A stretch of DNA of 26,453 bases from Ministeria vibrans ATCC 50519 (GCA_943704425.1 CALSCP010000837.1:1-26453), one strand, 5' to 3'; positions 9,402-19,019 are shown, counted from the first letter of the stretch. Notes: generated by a model not told the origin, from the letters alone. Made by a program: numbers and translations.

Positions 9402-10674
9402 GTGTACTCTCCGTTCATTTCCAACTTTCCAATGGCGATTGATACGATCGAGTCGCTGACGGAGAACAGCTCGCGCTTCCGTAAGTTCCTGCGCGAGCGG
9501 CAACAGCGGCCCGAGTGCCGTGCACTGGGTCTCTCTGAACATCTTCTGTGCCCGGTCCAGCGTATTCCTCGGTACACTATGCTTTTGGCAGGTACGAGAA
9601 GAAAATGTGTGTGTGTGTGTATGTTTTTCTCCTCCTCTGTTCTTTCTCTCTATCACTTTGTCTTTCTATCACTTTGTCTCTCTCTCTATCACTTTGTCTC
9701 TCTCTCTATCACTTTGTCTCTCTCTCTGCATGTGTATGTATGTATGTATGCAAATGTGCGTGATGTGTGTCGATCTCTATTATCTTTCTTTCAGTATTGT
9801 TTGTGGTTCTCGATGTGTCTGTGTGTCTCTCTCTCTTTACGTGTCTGTGTGTGGTTGTGTGTGTTGAACTTGTGTCGTTCTAGATTTGGCAAAGCGAACG
9901 CCCGTCGCGCACAAGGACTACAAGCCACTGCACCAGACCCTCGGTCGTGTCAAGGAACTCGCTGAGCATCTCAACACTGTCGTACGTCCTAGGAATTGTT
10001 TATTTCGAATTATCCTTTTTTTTCACACATTTTCTTCGTTTTATACTATCGGCCTTTTTGCATTGTGTATGTAGAGACGCGAGTCTGAGATGCGATTACG
10101 AGCAATTGCGATTCAAAAGGGCGTCAAGGGCCTTCCGCGCGATTTCCAAGTGATCCAGCCGACGCGACGGTTTGTGATGGAGAGTGACTGCGTTGAGCTG
10201 ACGGGCGCGGGGAAGAAGGCCAAGGAGCGCCGGGTACGTCTGCACGTGTTTAACGACATGGTCATGGTGACGGCAGTCAAGGCCAAGAGCAAGGGGGACG
10301 TCGAGTTGAGTTTTGTAACGGCGTTCGACACGTCGTCCATGTCTGTGGCCCACTGTGACGATGAAGAACAGTCGACGCCCGCTGCCATTGCCGCCGCCGC
10401 CGAGGGGCTGCTCTTTGCGCTGCACACACCCGCGTCGGGACGGCTGCTTTTGCGCGCTGACTCGCGCGACGCTCGCTCCGACATTCTCGGCGTCTTTGGC
10501 GACACTACCCCCGAGGACTCTACAAATTCCATCTTGACGGCCCACGCTGTTCGTCGCTGCCAGACCATTGCGCGTCGCGTCTCCAGCGCCACTAGTTTGT
10601 CCAATTCAAACTCCCCCATGCCTCCCCGTCGCAGCGTCACTCCCGAGCGCTCCTCGAACAGTAATATTCAATGA
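9402..10674 (+). CDS. RhoGEF-like protein: second half of a DH domain plus PH domain
   Basis: Three exons: 9402-9591, 9884-9981, 10075-10674 (TGA 10672-10674), all GT-AG with phases 1 and 0. The first exon carries YSPFISNFP, then LLCPVQRIPRYTMLLA, the conserved DH core helix; exon 2 continues DLAKRTPVAHKDY to HLNTV. Exon 3 begins RRESEMRLR and has a PH-like segment (RRFVMESD, RLHVFNDMVMVT) and a Ser/Pro-rich basic tail. DH-PH proteins exchange GDP for GTP on Rho-family GTPases at membranes. The first half of DH (CR1 with the GTPase-contacting glutamate, and CR2) is absent upstream. The start is therefore unresolved: possibly the small exon at 9303, an internal ATG at 9433, or exons lost or displaced. 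Intron 1 contains the composite CT-rich repeat. Either a truncated gene or a degraded copy. Confidence 0.7.
9602..9728. repeat. (GT)n plus composite TATCACTTTGT-CT repeat in RhoGEF intron 1
   Basis: A GT run (9607-9620) is followed by four copies of a unit reading ctctctATCACTTTGT on + (about 9643-9728). The reverse complement (ACAAAGTGATAGAGAG) is the unit also found at 14983-15084 and 24298-24386. It lies inside the intron 9592-9883, with the pyrimidine-rich strand as the sense strand. Confidence 0.9.
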
Positions 10675-10933
10675 AAATTATTAATGAACCCATTAGACGA
10701 TCACAAAAGTGAGAATAGATGATCACAAAAGCGCAGTAAGATGATCGCGAAATTAGATGACTGGAATAAATTTCTCTTCCTCGTGTGTGCTGACTCTCGT
10801 GTTTCCTTTATTCATTGTTGGAATCGAGGATAGAAACGATTGATTGCTCTCCTTCAAAAATCAAATCTCTGCTGATCTCAAAATACAGACTCAAACACGA
10901 CTCAAATTCTTAATTTTTTTATTCATCTCTCAT
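10675..10933. other. Spacer with short imperfect tandem repeat and AATAAA
   Basis: After the RhoGEF stop, bases about 10694-10762 hold three to four imperfect copies of agatgatcacaaaagc (roughly 22-nt period, decaying). An AATAAA follows at 10765-10770 and is a candidate poly(A) signal for the RhoGEF-like gene. The rest is the TAM41 upstream region; no further gene seen. Confidence 0.55.
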
Positions 10934-11937
10934 ATGCTTCGGTCGGGGTTCCACAATAATATCCTCTCGCACTTTCCGGCTGTACAGTACGCATTTTCGT
11001 ACGGAAGTGGCGCTTTTGCTCAGACTGGCCATGAAAAAACCAAGGTTTGTTTTCATTGCAATTTATTCGACAAGTTGTCTCACCTTCTCGGTAGCGAACG
11101 ATGATTGACTATGTCTTTGCCGTGGACAATGCCGAGAGGTGGCACACGGAGAATGTACAAAGGAATGGCGGTCATTATGCGGGATTGGTGCGGCTGGCGG
11201 GAGCGAAAGGAGCGGGGGCGCTGCAGCGAAACGTCGGCGCTGGAGTGTACTTCAACACGCTGGTTGAGGTGGAGGGCGCGCTCATCAAGTACGGGGTGGT
11301 CGAGACAGATGCGCTTGTGGACGATTTGAGACACTGGCGGACACTCTACATGAGCGGTCGCATGCAAAAGCCCGTGCGTGTTCTTGTCGACAATGAGCGC
11401 GTCGCATCGGCTCAGGCGAGCAATCTGCGAAGCGCTCTTGCCTGTGGACTTCTTCTTCAACGGGCCACGTGCGAGCCGACCTCAGCGACGACGACGCGTG
11501 CGGCGCTGTTTCATGAAATTGTGGGTCTGTCGTACGCGGGCGACTTCCGCATGGTGGTGGGCGGCGAGAGCCCGCACAAGGTGCAAAACATCAGCGAGGG
11601 CAGTGCCGACGCACTTGTTCATTGGTACGAAGCGTCCCTGGCACAAGTGTGCACATCGCCGATGAATGGAGACACGGCCCTTGCTCTGCTTCCCACGACC
11701 ACAACGGCGTCTCTCATTGAATCGTTGCCAGAGCGTTTTTTGGCGGCGCGCGGCATTTCACACGCATCACTTGCACAACAGGAGCCCAAAGAGCGTGCAG
11801 AGACACTACGCAAGGCGGTACGTGATACTATTGCATGGCCAGCACTCACGCAGAGCCTGAAAGGCATTGTGACGGCGGGCGCCACCAAAACGGCAGTGTA
11901 CGTGGGCGAGAAACTCAAGAAGCGCTGGCTATCGTAG
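10934..11937 (+). CDS. TAM41: Mitochondrial phosphatidate cytidylyltransferase TAM41
   Basis: TAM41 makes CDP-diacylglycerol from phosphatidate and CTP on the matrix side of the inner mitochondrial membrane, the first committed step toward cardiolipin. Two exons: 10934-11044 and 11095-11937, with a 50-nt intron (AAG|GTTTGT...GGTAG|CGA), phase 0, giving 317 residues, near the family length. Visible hallmarks: YGSGAF at residues 23-28 (nucleotidyltransferase GS motif), IDYVFAVD at 41-48 with the metal-binding acidic residues, and GAGVYFNT. Also present are IKYGVV, LYMSGRMQKPV, LSYAGDFRMVVG and a C-terminal SLKGIVTAGATK. Only about 15 residues precede the catalytic start, so any presequence is short; an in-frame upstream ATG at 10844 would extend it. 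Presence of TAM41 implies cardiolipin-containing mitochondria. Confidence 0.93.
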
Positions 11938-12062
11938 CTGAGCGGAACGAGTGCATGCATGTGTGCAAAGTAAACGTAGTATGTAAGATTGTATAAGTGG
12001 CTGTTGCAATGTAAAAAAAAAAACATGGGGATAGGGAAATCATATATGTACATGGGATTAGA

Positions 12063-13612
12063 TCAGACGGTGCTGCTGAGGAAGGCGCTGTTGGTGTTGT
12101 GGGGAGAGGTAAAGGCGAGCAGCTCCGCAAAGTCGTTGCTTGAATCTTGGGGAAGAGAGATGTAGTCGCTGACCCATGCCAAAGACGGGTCTACAACGGG
12201 CAGGTCGTTGTCAGCGCCAATCGGGTCGGTGATGCAGCCGCGCTCGATCATGTCCATGATGTCGGGCACGAGCGCGCTCGCCGAGTCACTCGCATCGCAG
12301 GTGCGCGTGCGCTTGCACAGGCGCTCATGGACAGGGTTGCCAATGTCACTTGCGTCACAGGACGAGTCGTCCAAGTCGTCGACGCTGCGTCGCTTGTGGG
12401 GGTTTGTGTGCCACGCCGTTGTTGATAGGGAAGACTCGTCAAAGAGAATGGTGGAGGGAGATGAGGCGAACGACGAGTCGGACTCGGTCACTGTGGGCGA
12501 CGCGGGTGTCTCCGCCTCCTTCTCCTCCAGCACGTCGTCATTTTCGGTTTCATTGGCGACTGCCCTGTCATCGTGGTTGGCGTTGGTGCTGTTGTTGTCA
12601 TTGGCGGCGGTGCTTTTGTTGATGGTGTTGGCAATGCGGGCGAGGTTCCCATCGAGGTCCCAGTCTCTGTCACATTTCGGTCCGCTCGTCTCGTTGTCGA
12701 CTGCGTCAAAAACAAGCCCGTGCACGCTAGCAAGATGGTCGAGTGCCTCCTTGTTCGAGTCAAGGCTGGAGCTGCACTTGCTGCATGTCAGGGTCTTCTG
12801 GTCGTCGCCACCAAGGCGAAGGACACTCTCGTGAAGCAGAAGGTGGTCAATGGCGCGTGCGGGTCTGTCGAATCGTCGCGAGCACCGTGCGCACGAGTAC
12901 ATCACAATCTTGGTCTTGGTCTTGCTCACGCCCACAAGGCGTCGCACTTTCCACCCCGGCATCATCTTACACGAGAAAAATCCATCGAGAGTCCACTAAA
13001 TAATCATAATAATAATAATAAAATATTTTCGACAGGTGAGTTTTAAGCGAAATGAACTCGAAATGAACTTCGACACAAAGAGAAGACTCAAACGGCGCCG
13101 GCGGTACTGTTCGCAGTTGAATGTTTAGATCGTGACCGTAGTGTGCGAGTGCAGGTCAGGCGAGAATCATTAATTCGAGTTGGGTTAAATCAACCTCAAA
13201 AAAAATTTTTTTTTGTAGGGTAGAGTTAATAAAAAGCGTAAACAATCCCCAGACAGCACGATAGCACAAGAGGCGCACAGTAACAAACCATATGTTTCCA
13301 TTGAAGGGAAGCGGCAAGACGCAAAGGCAAAGGAAAGCGGCTGCGAGCGGGAAAAATTTTTGAGGGTCCAAAATATTGTGTACACAAAAAAACTCCCCAC
13401 AGCCTAGAGAGCGAACTGATACTTGTAACCTGCAGGCATGGACTTACCAAGAGCTTGGAAAAGTCTGTGACGAGGGCGCGAACGTTGTGGCTTTCGTAGA
13501 GGCCGTGGAGCGTCGGAATGTCTGGGTACGTTTTCAGGAGCTTTTTCGCGTGACCGCGCTTGAGATCGTTGAGACCCTGGCAGGGGAAATCCGTTTTGGG
13601 CACTGCGGTCAT
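12063..13612 (-). CDS. Two-finger C2H2 zinc-finger protein with acidic Ser/Asp-rich tail; probable separate first exon
   Basis: The main exon is 12965-12063 (up to 300 residues). Two C2H2 fingers lie close together near the N-terminus: CARC-x12-H-x3-H and CSKC-x12-H-x4-H. They are followed by a long low-complexity, acidic, Ser/Thr-rich region with basic patches (HKRR, CKRTRT), which is the look of a nuclear regulator. Upstream, 13612-13448 is a clean exon starting with ATG and ending in TTG|GTAAGT. It encodes a 55-residue segment including YPDIPTLHGLYESHN and TDFSKLL. Its phase (0) joins to the cgtgtaag acceptor just before 12965 across a 482-nt intron, giving ...FSKLLMMPGWKVRRLVG. I do not recognise the N-terminal segment. 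If the exons are not joined, the zinc-finger protein would start at 12965 or 12962 and the 13448-13612 exon would belong to another transcript. Confidence 0.6.
12966..13447 (-). other. Long intron or spacer in the zinc-finger gene
   Basis: It starts with a strong GTAAGT donor (13447/13446) and ends with taag before the zinc-finger exon. It contains a short ATT run, a T-rich tract near 13200 and weak open frames (e.g. minus 13400-13185) with no recognisable protein. It is the longest intron proposed in the window, so an undetected small exon inside is possible. Confidence 0.5.
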
Positions 13613-13861
13613 TGTGGTGAAACGCGGGCGAAGCCTGAATAGGAGAGAAAGAGAGACTTTTGCGGAAATTGACTGATGAGTCTGATCGCAGATTGTTTAG
13701 TTTGGGAACGAGTGAGGATCGACTCTTTGACGACTCTTGTGACGTGTGCGATAGTAAAGAGTCATAAACCCATTGACATCGGACGTCTTCGAACGAAACA
13801 TATAGACCAGTCAGGAGAGACAGAGTGTTTTACATGTAGTACAAATGAAGCTCTATTCGCT

Positions 13862-14114
13862 CTATTCGCTCTTGTCGTTTGGCCGTTCAAGCTTCTTCTC
13901 TCGTTCTAAGCGTCGTTCGTAGTCACGTACTACCCCTTGTCGCAGTTGCTGCAGGAAACGAGCGAGAGACAGTGAGTGTGAGTGTCACAAACCAATCGAG
14001 TGCGACACATTGGATTCGTACGACGCGTTCGGCTCGCTGTTGTATAAACACAGATGCAATGATCGCCGCTGTGACCACACTCGTTACTATAAGCACATTT
14101 CGAGCCTTTGTCAT
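13862..14114 (-). CDS. PET117: Cytochrome c oxidase assembly factor PET117
   Basis: A tiny two-exon gene: 14114-14022 and 13948-13862 (TAG 13864-13862), with intron GTACGA...CCTGCAG, phase 0, and 59 residues. The N-terminal helix (residues 7-24, VLIVTSVVTAAIIASVFI) is followed by QQRAERV, and exon 2 gives QLRQGVVRDYERRLERE and a basic/acidic tail. This matches the PET117 layout: short positively charged start, one hydrophobic helix, 'QQ...LR.GV.RD.ER', helical tail. PET117 acts in the mitochondrial matrix/inner membrane in heme a and complex IV assembly. The protein is shorter than human PET117 (81 residues) at its C-terminus. It is divergent from PSMG2 with 154 nt between start codons, so they probably share a promoter. 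It implies functional cytochrome oxidase. Confidence 0.85.
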
Positions 14115-14268
14115 TTATAGATCCAAGAGAAAAGCTGTGATGAGTGAGTGTGAATTGAAAGTTGAAAGTTGAAAGAGTTGAATGACACTATAGTCACTAA
14201 ACTCAATAATCAATTATTTTCTTTGCTTTGGAGATCCACCTTCTTCCCACCTGACTGCAATCACCGTG
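14115..14268. promoter_or_regulatory. Probable bidirectional promoter between PET117 and PSMG2
   Basis: Only 154 nt separate the ATG of PET117 (-) from the ATG of PSMG2 (+), so both promoters must lie here. It contains three tandem copies of GTTGAAA-like sequence (about 14158-14180) and a short inverted sequence gacactatagtc (14183-14194). No TATA box is obvious. Confidence 0.5.
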
Positions 14269-14844
14269 ATGTTTTATCCTCTGAAAGATGGTGCACTTGA
14301 CTTTGCAGGAGCCACTCTTGTCATTGTACAAATCGACTTTTTACTCTCTCCTCTCTTACTCTCCTCGCTCACTCTCTCCGTCTCTCTAGCCATCCGTATC
14401 CATCGGCAACGTTGGTCAGCTTGCGATAGACCTTCTTGTCACCTCGCTGGGTAGGCTTGATCAACTTGGCCCATTTGATTTGGTCGTGATTGTTCGTTTT
14501 TGCAGAACTCGAATGTGTAGGCCATTTGCTGCACGACAGCGTGCTGCCCGTCACCGGATACGATGTGCGGGGCACACACAAGGTTCTGTGCACCAGCCTG
14601 GAAGGTAACAGTGGCCGGCGGCCAGCAAGCGGTCGCTGAGTCACCCGTTGTGTTGTGTAGTGTACTACAAGGAGGCCAATGGCCAGCGCCTCGTCATGGT
14701 CCAACAGCGTGCTCCCATTGTGCGCGGACGAACACCCGAGTTTGTTGCAAGCCTGGTTGCTTGGGCCACAGACGCTCGTATGGCGGCCATTGTCAACTTG
14801 AGCTCGAGCGACCGCCGTCACCGCACTGACGCACAAATAGACGG
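14269..14844 (+). CDS. PSMG2: Proteasome assembly chaperone 2 (PSMG2/PAC2), 5' part only
   Basis: PSMG2 pairs with PSMG1 to assemble the 20S proteasome alpha ring. Four exons: 14269-14325, 14390-14450, 14506-14604, 14661-14844, all GT-AG, with phases 0, 1, 1 and 2 at successive exon ends. The product begins MFYPLKDGALDFAGATLVI, then PSVSIGNVGQLAIDLLV, closely following the human N-terminus ('DLAGFTLL..PAVSVGNVGQLAMDL'). It continues TSLELECVGHLLHDSVLP, VYYKEANGQRLVMVQQRAP, FVASLVAWATDAR and AAIVNLSSSDRRHRT. The exon ends at a perfect GTAAGG donor, but the next about 240 bases are (GA)n repeat and beyond it the coding sequence is of the TauD-like gene on the other strand. About half of the expected protein (human 264 residues) is missing. 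Either a very distant exon, a rearranged gene, or an assembly join at the repeat. Confidence 0.85.
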
Positions 14845-14880
14845 GTAAGGCGGAAGGGCGACGCGCAAGACGAAGACGCC

Positions 14881-15084
<204 letters not shown>

Positions 15085-15132
15085 AGGGAGAGAGTGTGTG
15101 TCTCAGGTCTCTCTCGTTGAGTGGGGCCTTAC

Positions 15133-15801
15133 TGCGAGAGCGACCTGTTCAAACTCGCTTGGCTTGGTGATACCAAAGCCCCGAATGAGGAGTGCGCCGT
15201 GCGTCTTGAGCAGGTGGTGGAGCTGTGGCCGTTTTGATGTGACCAGCTCAACGAGACGATCAACGCTGTGTAAGAGCACGCAGGAGCAAACAAGAGAGCC
15301 GGAGTGCGTCAGAGTCGGTCAAAATCAAGAGTGTGTGCATAGTGCAGCAAGGGAATGGCGCGTTTATAGGATGGAAGGACTCATTTTGAGAAGAAGCAAA
15401 GTGAACGAGAGCGAAAAAAAAAAACAACATCAGTTCGATTGGGCAAAGGACACTCACGGAAGAGATGCGTCAACTCGCCCATCAATGTAGACACTTCAAC
15501 AAGAAGGTACAAAGGCACTGATGTGCCGGAGTCAAGGCAGATTCGACGGGACAGCGCAAAACAAAACCGCATTTTCTCACACAACCGCTTTGACGCCATC
15601 CACGCACAAGAGCCGCCTCTGATGTAGCCCCTCCCGCGCCCCACTCAAAGCAAACCCACCCGCGCCCGGGATGCGTACCTGGTGCCTGTCTCCTCTTTGG
15701 CGGTTAGGACGAGCGGACATTTTTCACCGCGATACAACTCACTCTCTTCAAAGACGCCTTTCAGCTGCGTCCGTAAGCGGGGTACGTTGGTGTGGTCCAT
15801 T
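15133..15801 (-). CDS. TauD/TfdA-like Fe(II)/2-oxoglutarate dioxygenase, N-terminal part only
   Basis: Exons 15801-15679, 15493-15458 and 15265-15133 join with consistent phases (2, 2, 0) and GT-AG borders. Translation from the ATG at 15800 begins MDHTNVPRLRTQ, then YRGEKCPLVLTA, DRLVELVTSKRPQLHHLL and KTHGALLIRGFGITKPSEFEQVA. The last segment is the conserved N-terminal signature of TauD/TfdA-like oxygenases ('hGAlLlRGF.i....dFe.v'), in the style of plant At3g21360-type proteins. The catalytic core with the H-x-D/E...H iron triad should follow. Instead the last exon ends at a GTAAGG donor and runs into the (GA)n repeat, beyond which lies PSMG2 on the opposite strand. It is therefore 3'-truncated here and cannot be catalytic as seen. 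Substrate unknown. Confidence 0.7.
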
Positions 15802-15940
15802 CTATACGACAAGGTAGAAGGGAAGGAAAAGAAAAGAGAGGAAAAAGTTAAAAGACTGATTTGTAATTCGTTAGCAATGAAAGTATTGAAAATAATAGAA
15901 TTATAGGAATAGTCCTCGTAACTTAATACCCACTTATTAC

Positions 15941-16220
15941 CGTCCATGTACATCATTGTGTTGTCTATCAGGCTCAATGCGCCGGAAGCCCGCCCGGCGG
16001 AAGGCTCTTATAAGGAAACGAGAGACTCACTGGGAGAGCGAGGTGTCGACGTTCACGAGACATAATTGGTGTGCCTCGGAGTTGTGTCGGAGTAAGAGTG
16101 ATCCTCGGCTGAAACATCTCCAAGCAGGGTTGCCCGGAGTGACCGTATTGCTGCTGAATAGAAGAATTAAGATTTAAGACGCAATACTACGCTAGTTTAT
16201 AGCGGAACTCACGGAAGCAT
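15941..16220 (-). CDS. Possible upstream exons of the TauD-like gene (or of a separate small gene)
   Basis: Three candidate exons on the minus strand keep one reading frame into the ATG-containing exon at 15801. They are 16220-16213 (ATG CTT CC), 16153-16031 and 16006-15941, each with GT-AG borders and phase 2 joins. They would encode an Arg-containing N-terminus (NPAWRCFSRGSLLLRHNS) and AFRRAGFRRIEPDRQHNDVHG. That could be a presequence for a mitochondrial form, but the TauD-like domain does not need it and the 8-nt first exon is weak. If not coding these are 5'UTR. I do not recognise the sequence. Confidence 0.35.
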
Positions 16221-16338
16221 TACTCATTATTTTCTCCCCCTTTTTCCATTATTTTGTGCTTTTCTTCAGTCTGTTCATATTGCTTAAGGTGTATTCGCCT
16301 ATTAGACAATCTTTTCTACTTGTGACCTCTTTGGCTTT

Positions 16339-18421
16339 TTATGCCTGGTGCTTCTCGGCAAACATCTGCTTGAGATCACCGGTTGCGTTGTCGTTGCGAA
16401 TGGGTGTCAACTTGAACTTGTCGACGAGCACGTTGAGGACGTTGGGGGTGACAAAGGCGGGAAGGGCGGGGCCGAGACGGATGTTTTGGACGTTGAGCGA
16501 GAGGAGGGTGAGCAGGCAGGCGACAGCCTTTTGCTCGAGCCACGAGAGCGAGATGGAGAGGGGCAGGTCGTTGACGGAGCACTTGTAGTGACTGGCGAGT
16601 GTGGTGGCGACCTGCACGGCCGAAAAGGAGTCGTTGCACTGGCCCATGTCGAGGAGACGCGGCAGTCCGCCGAGGGTGCCAAAGTCCATCTTGTTGAAGC
16701 GGTACTTGGCGCAGCCAAGCGTGAGCAGCAGCGAGTCGGGTTGGTCCTTGATTTCGCGGGCGAGCTCGGAGAAGTAGGCGCGCTCGGGCTCGGCGCCGTC
16801 GCATCCGCCGACAAGGTAGATGTGCTTGAGGGCACCGGAGTCAATGGCGCCAATGACGGTCTCGGCAACACCGAGAACCGCCTCGTGGCCAAAGCCAGTA
16901 AGGAGCGTCTTGGCCTTGGCACGGCTGGCCTCGGCGGCGGACGACTCAGCGGTGAATCCGGGCGAGGCAAGTGCTGCGTCAATGACGGCCGAGTAGTCAT
17001 TGCCCTCGATGTGCGAGACGCCCGGCCAACCAGTGGGGCCTGCGGTAAAAATGCGTGCCTTGTACGACGTGCGCGGCTCCTGGATGCAGTTGGTGGTCAT
17101 GAGAATGGGACCGGGGAATTTGGCAAATTCGAATTTTTGGAGTTGCCAGGGCCCGCCGTAGTGACCCGCGAGGCTGGGGCTCTCGCGCAGCTTGGGATAG
17201 CCGTGAGCGGGGAGCATCTCGCCGTGAGTGTACACATTGACACCCTTGCTTTCAGCCTGTTTCAGCAGATCGCGCAGGTTGCCCATGTCGTGACCACTGA
17301 CGAGGATGCAGGGGCCCACCTTGGGTACGAGAGACGCCTCGGCGGGGCTCGGTGAGCCAAAGTGATTGCGGTGGGCGCTGTCAAGCAGGCCAAGAACGGT
17401 GCCGTTGGCTTTGCCGGTCTCGAGGGCCAAACCAAGCAGATCGCCGGTCTCAGTGGTGGTGTCGAGGCGTGAGAGAGTGCTGCGCACAAAGTCGTAGACC
17501 TCGTCGCTCTCGGCACCCAGTGTCATGGCGTGGTGGGCGTAGGCCGCAAGACCCTTGATGCCGTACATGATAAGCTCTTGGAGACCCGCAGTGTCCTCGC
17601 CGAGCGTTGCCTGCTTGGCGCGCACGCCCACAGCGCGCGTCTGCTCCTCTTCGCCCGTTGGCACAAACGACGTGCGGGACGACAGCTTGTTCGCGGCGTC
17701 CGCTGGGAGTTGGGCGCGCAGGCGCTCGCGCGATTGCACAACCTCATCGAGGTACGCCTTGATGCGAACCGGGTCAAAGTTGACGTTGGTCAGCGTCGAA
17801 AAGACGCAACTACAAACAACGAAAAAAAAAAGAATAAGGGAAGTGTTTTCATTGGACGATGAATTTGTGGTCTAGTCTTACTCAAGCATAAGGCGATCCG
17901 AGTTCTCATCGAGAACGCCCGCGGCCTTTGCAGCCTCGGCGACCTCGGCGTGGCCCTTGAGTGTGTGGAGGAGAACATCCTAAGGAAGACAGAAGAAATG
18001 AGATTTTTTGTTTTCAGCGTGTGTGCGAGAAAAACGTGTTGCGGGAAAAGTTTCAACCCTGCAGTGTTGCAATAGACTCTTGGGCACGAATTTATGATCG
18101 GGAATGAAGGAGAAGGGGGCGATTGTGATTGGAATCTTTTTATTTCGGGAAAAAACAACAAAAAAAAAGAAACTCGCACTTCCGCGCAAATACTCAGACT
18201 AAAAAAAAAACGCTAAGCTCAATTCATACCTGGAGGCCTGCAGTCTCGGGAGTCTTGCCACACACACCAACGGTGGTGCACCCGGTGCCGGATTCGGTTT
18301 GTTCGCACTGAAAGCAGAACATTTTCTCGTCGTTTGTTTGGGTTGCAACGCCACGGGATGGCATAGCCGCCGCCAAGCGGCTCATGTTGCCTCCAAATCG
18401 TGATGCAACGACTCGAAGCAT
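16339..18421 (-). CDS. HCP: Mitochondrial hybrid cluster protein (hydroxylamine reductase)
   Basis: HCP carries a [4Fe-4S] cluster and a hybrid Fe-S-O cluster and reduces nitric oxide or hydroxylamine. Exons 18421-18230, 17979-17882 and 17809-16339 (GT-AG, phases 0 and 2) give 586 residues. Residues 1-33 are Arg/Ser/Ala-rich with no acidic residue until the end ([20 protein letters not shown]), a typical mitochondrial presequence. The mature part starts MFCFQCEQT with CX2CX8CX5C, the cluster spacing of anaerobe-type (class I) HCPs. All hybrid-cluster ligands are in place: H270, E294, C338, C433 (GGCDG, persulfide position), C463 (GCAKYRF), C488 (QCNDSFSA), E522 and K524. Spacing matches Desulfovibrio HCP within three residues. 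It is head to head with a diflavin reductase, the likely electron donor by context. Presumably bacterial in origin but intron-bearing and domesticated. Confidence 0.95.
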
Positions 18422-19019
18422 GATTGTTTTTTGAGAGTAAAGGAAGCGCGAAAAAAACTAAAAAGAAATTTAGCTAAGAGCTTTCAAGTTTTTTGAGGTG
18501 TGACTGATCTTCACCTGATCTTGTCGTCCCGCTGATGACACAGGAAGCTTGAGCGGTTTTTTGTGCACCAGCAATGTAGATTATAGATATGCCTTAGTTT
18601 AATGCTATTGGATTGATCTAGAAGAAGGAGAAAGGCAGATGGGCGACAGGGCCGAATTGGATGGGCAACGCATTTGGCAGAAACTCGCGCCTCTCGCATT
18701 AGAGCTGTCCCGGCGAGATTCGTCGATCATCGTCTATCGGCGCGGCTTCATCGTAACATTAGTGCATTAATAATGCCGTGTGGGGGGACGAGAAATCTAT
18801 ATTGAGACGTGGAGCGGCGAAGCGGAGAAGTGCGAGGTTTGAGTTTGGAACCGTCATCTGCGAAATTTTTGAAAATCTGCTGATCTGACCGGGTACAGTG
18901 ATCGTCCTTGCCCCCATTTGATATAAAAAGGATTAAGGTACATGTGTGGAGGGCGCCGGAGCCTCTTTGCTTCGTTCATGCTTCTCACGACTCAGTTTTA
19001 CTCACTTTTTTTCACTCTA
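18422..19019. promoter_or_regulatory. Shared divergent promoter region of HCP and the diflavin reductase
   Basis: Both genes are transcribed outward from this roughly 0.6-kb region. On the + side TATAAAA at 18922-18928 predicts a start near 18950, which would make the ATG at 18942 non-coding and leave 18978 or 19020 as start codons. On the HCP side there are only A/T-rich tracts and no clear TATA. I find no tRNA or convincing ORF between 18430 and 18900. Palindrome-like stretches (cgattcgtcgatcatcgtc near 18717-18733) might be regulator sites but are unproven. Confidence 0.55.

Noticed and set aside
13676-13909. 77-codon ORF on +
   Set aside because: No family resemblance, and its end is antisense to PET117 exon 2.
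15679-16006. Mitochondrial ribosomal protein uL30m
   Set aside because: A short segment (HTNVPRLRTQLKGV) resembles the L30 'HKNIPSV...LK.V' block, but the following residues fit the TauD-like N-terminus better and the rest of L30 is not seen.
16348-17355. 335-codon ORF on + opposite HCP
   Set aside because: Shadow frame of a well-conserved gene; no recognisable motif.
18430-18900. tRNA or small RNA in the HCP/reductase spacer
   Set aside because: No A/B box pair or cloverleaf found by eye; only weak palindromes.
18942-18944. ATG 18942 as start of the diflavin reductase
   Set aside because: It lies only about 14 nt after the TATAAAA element, so it is probably upstream of the transcription start; 19020 (or 18978) is preferred.
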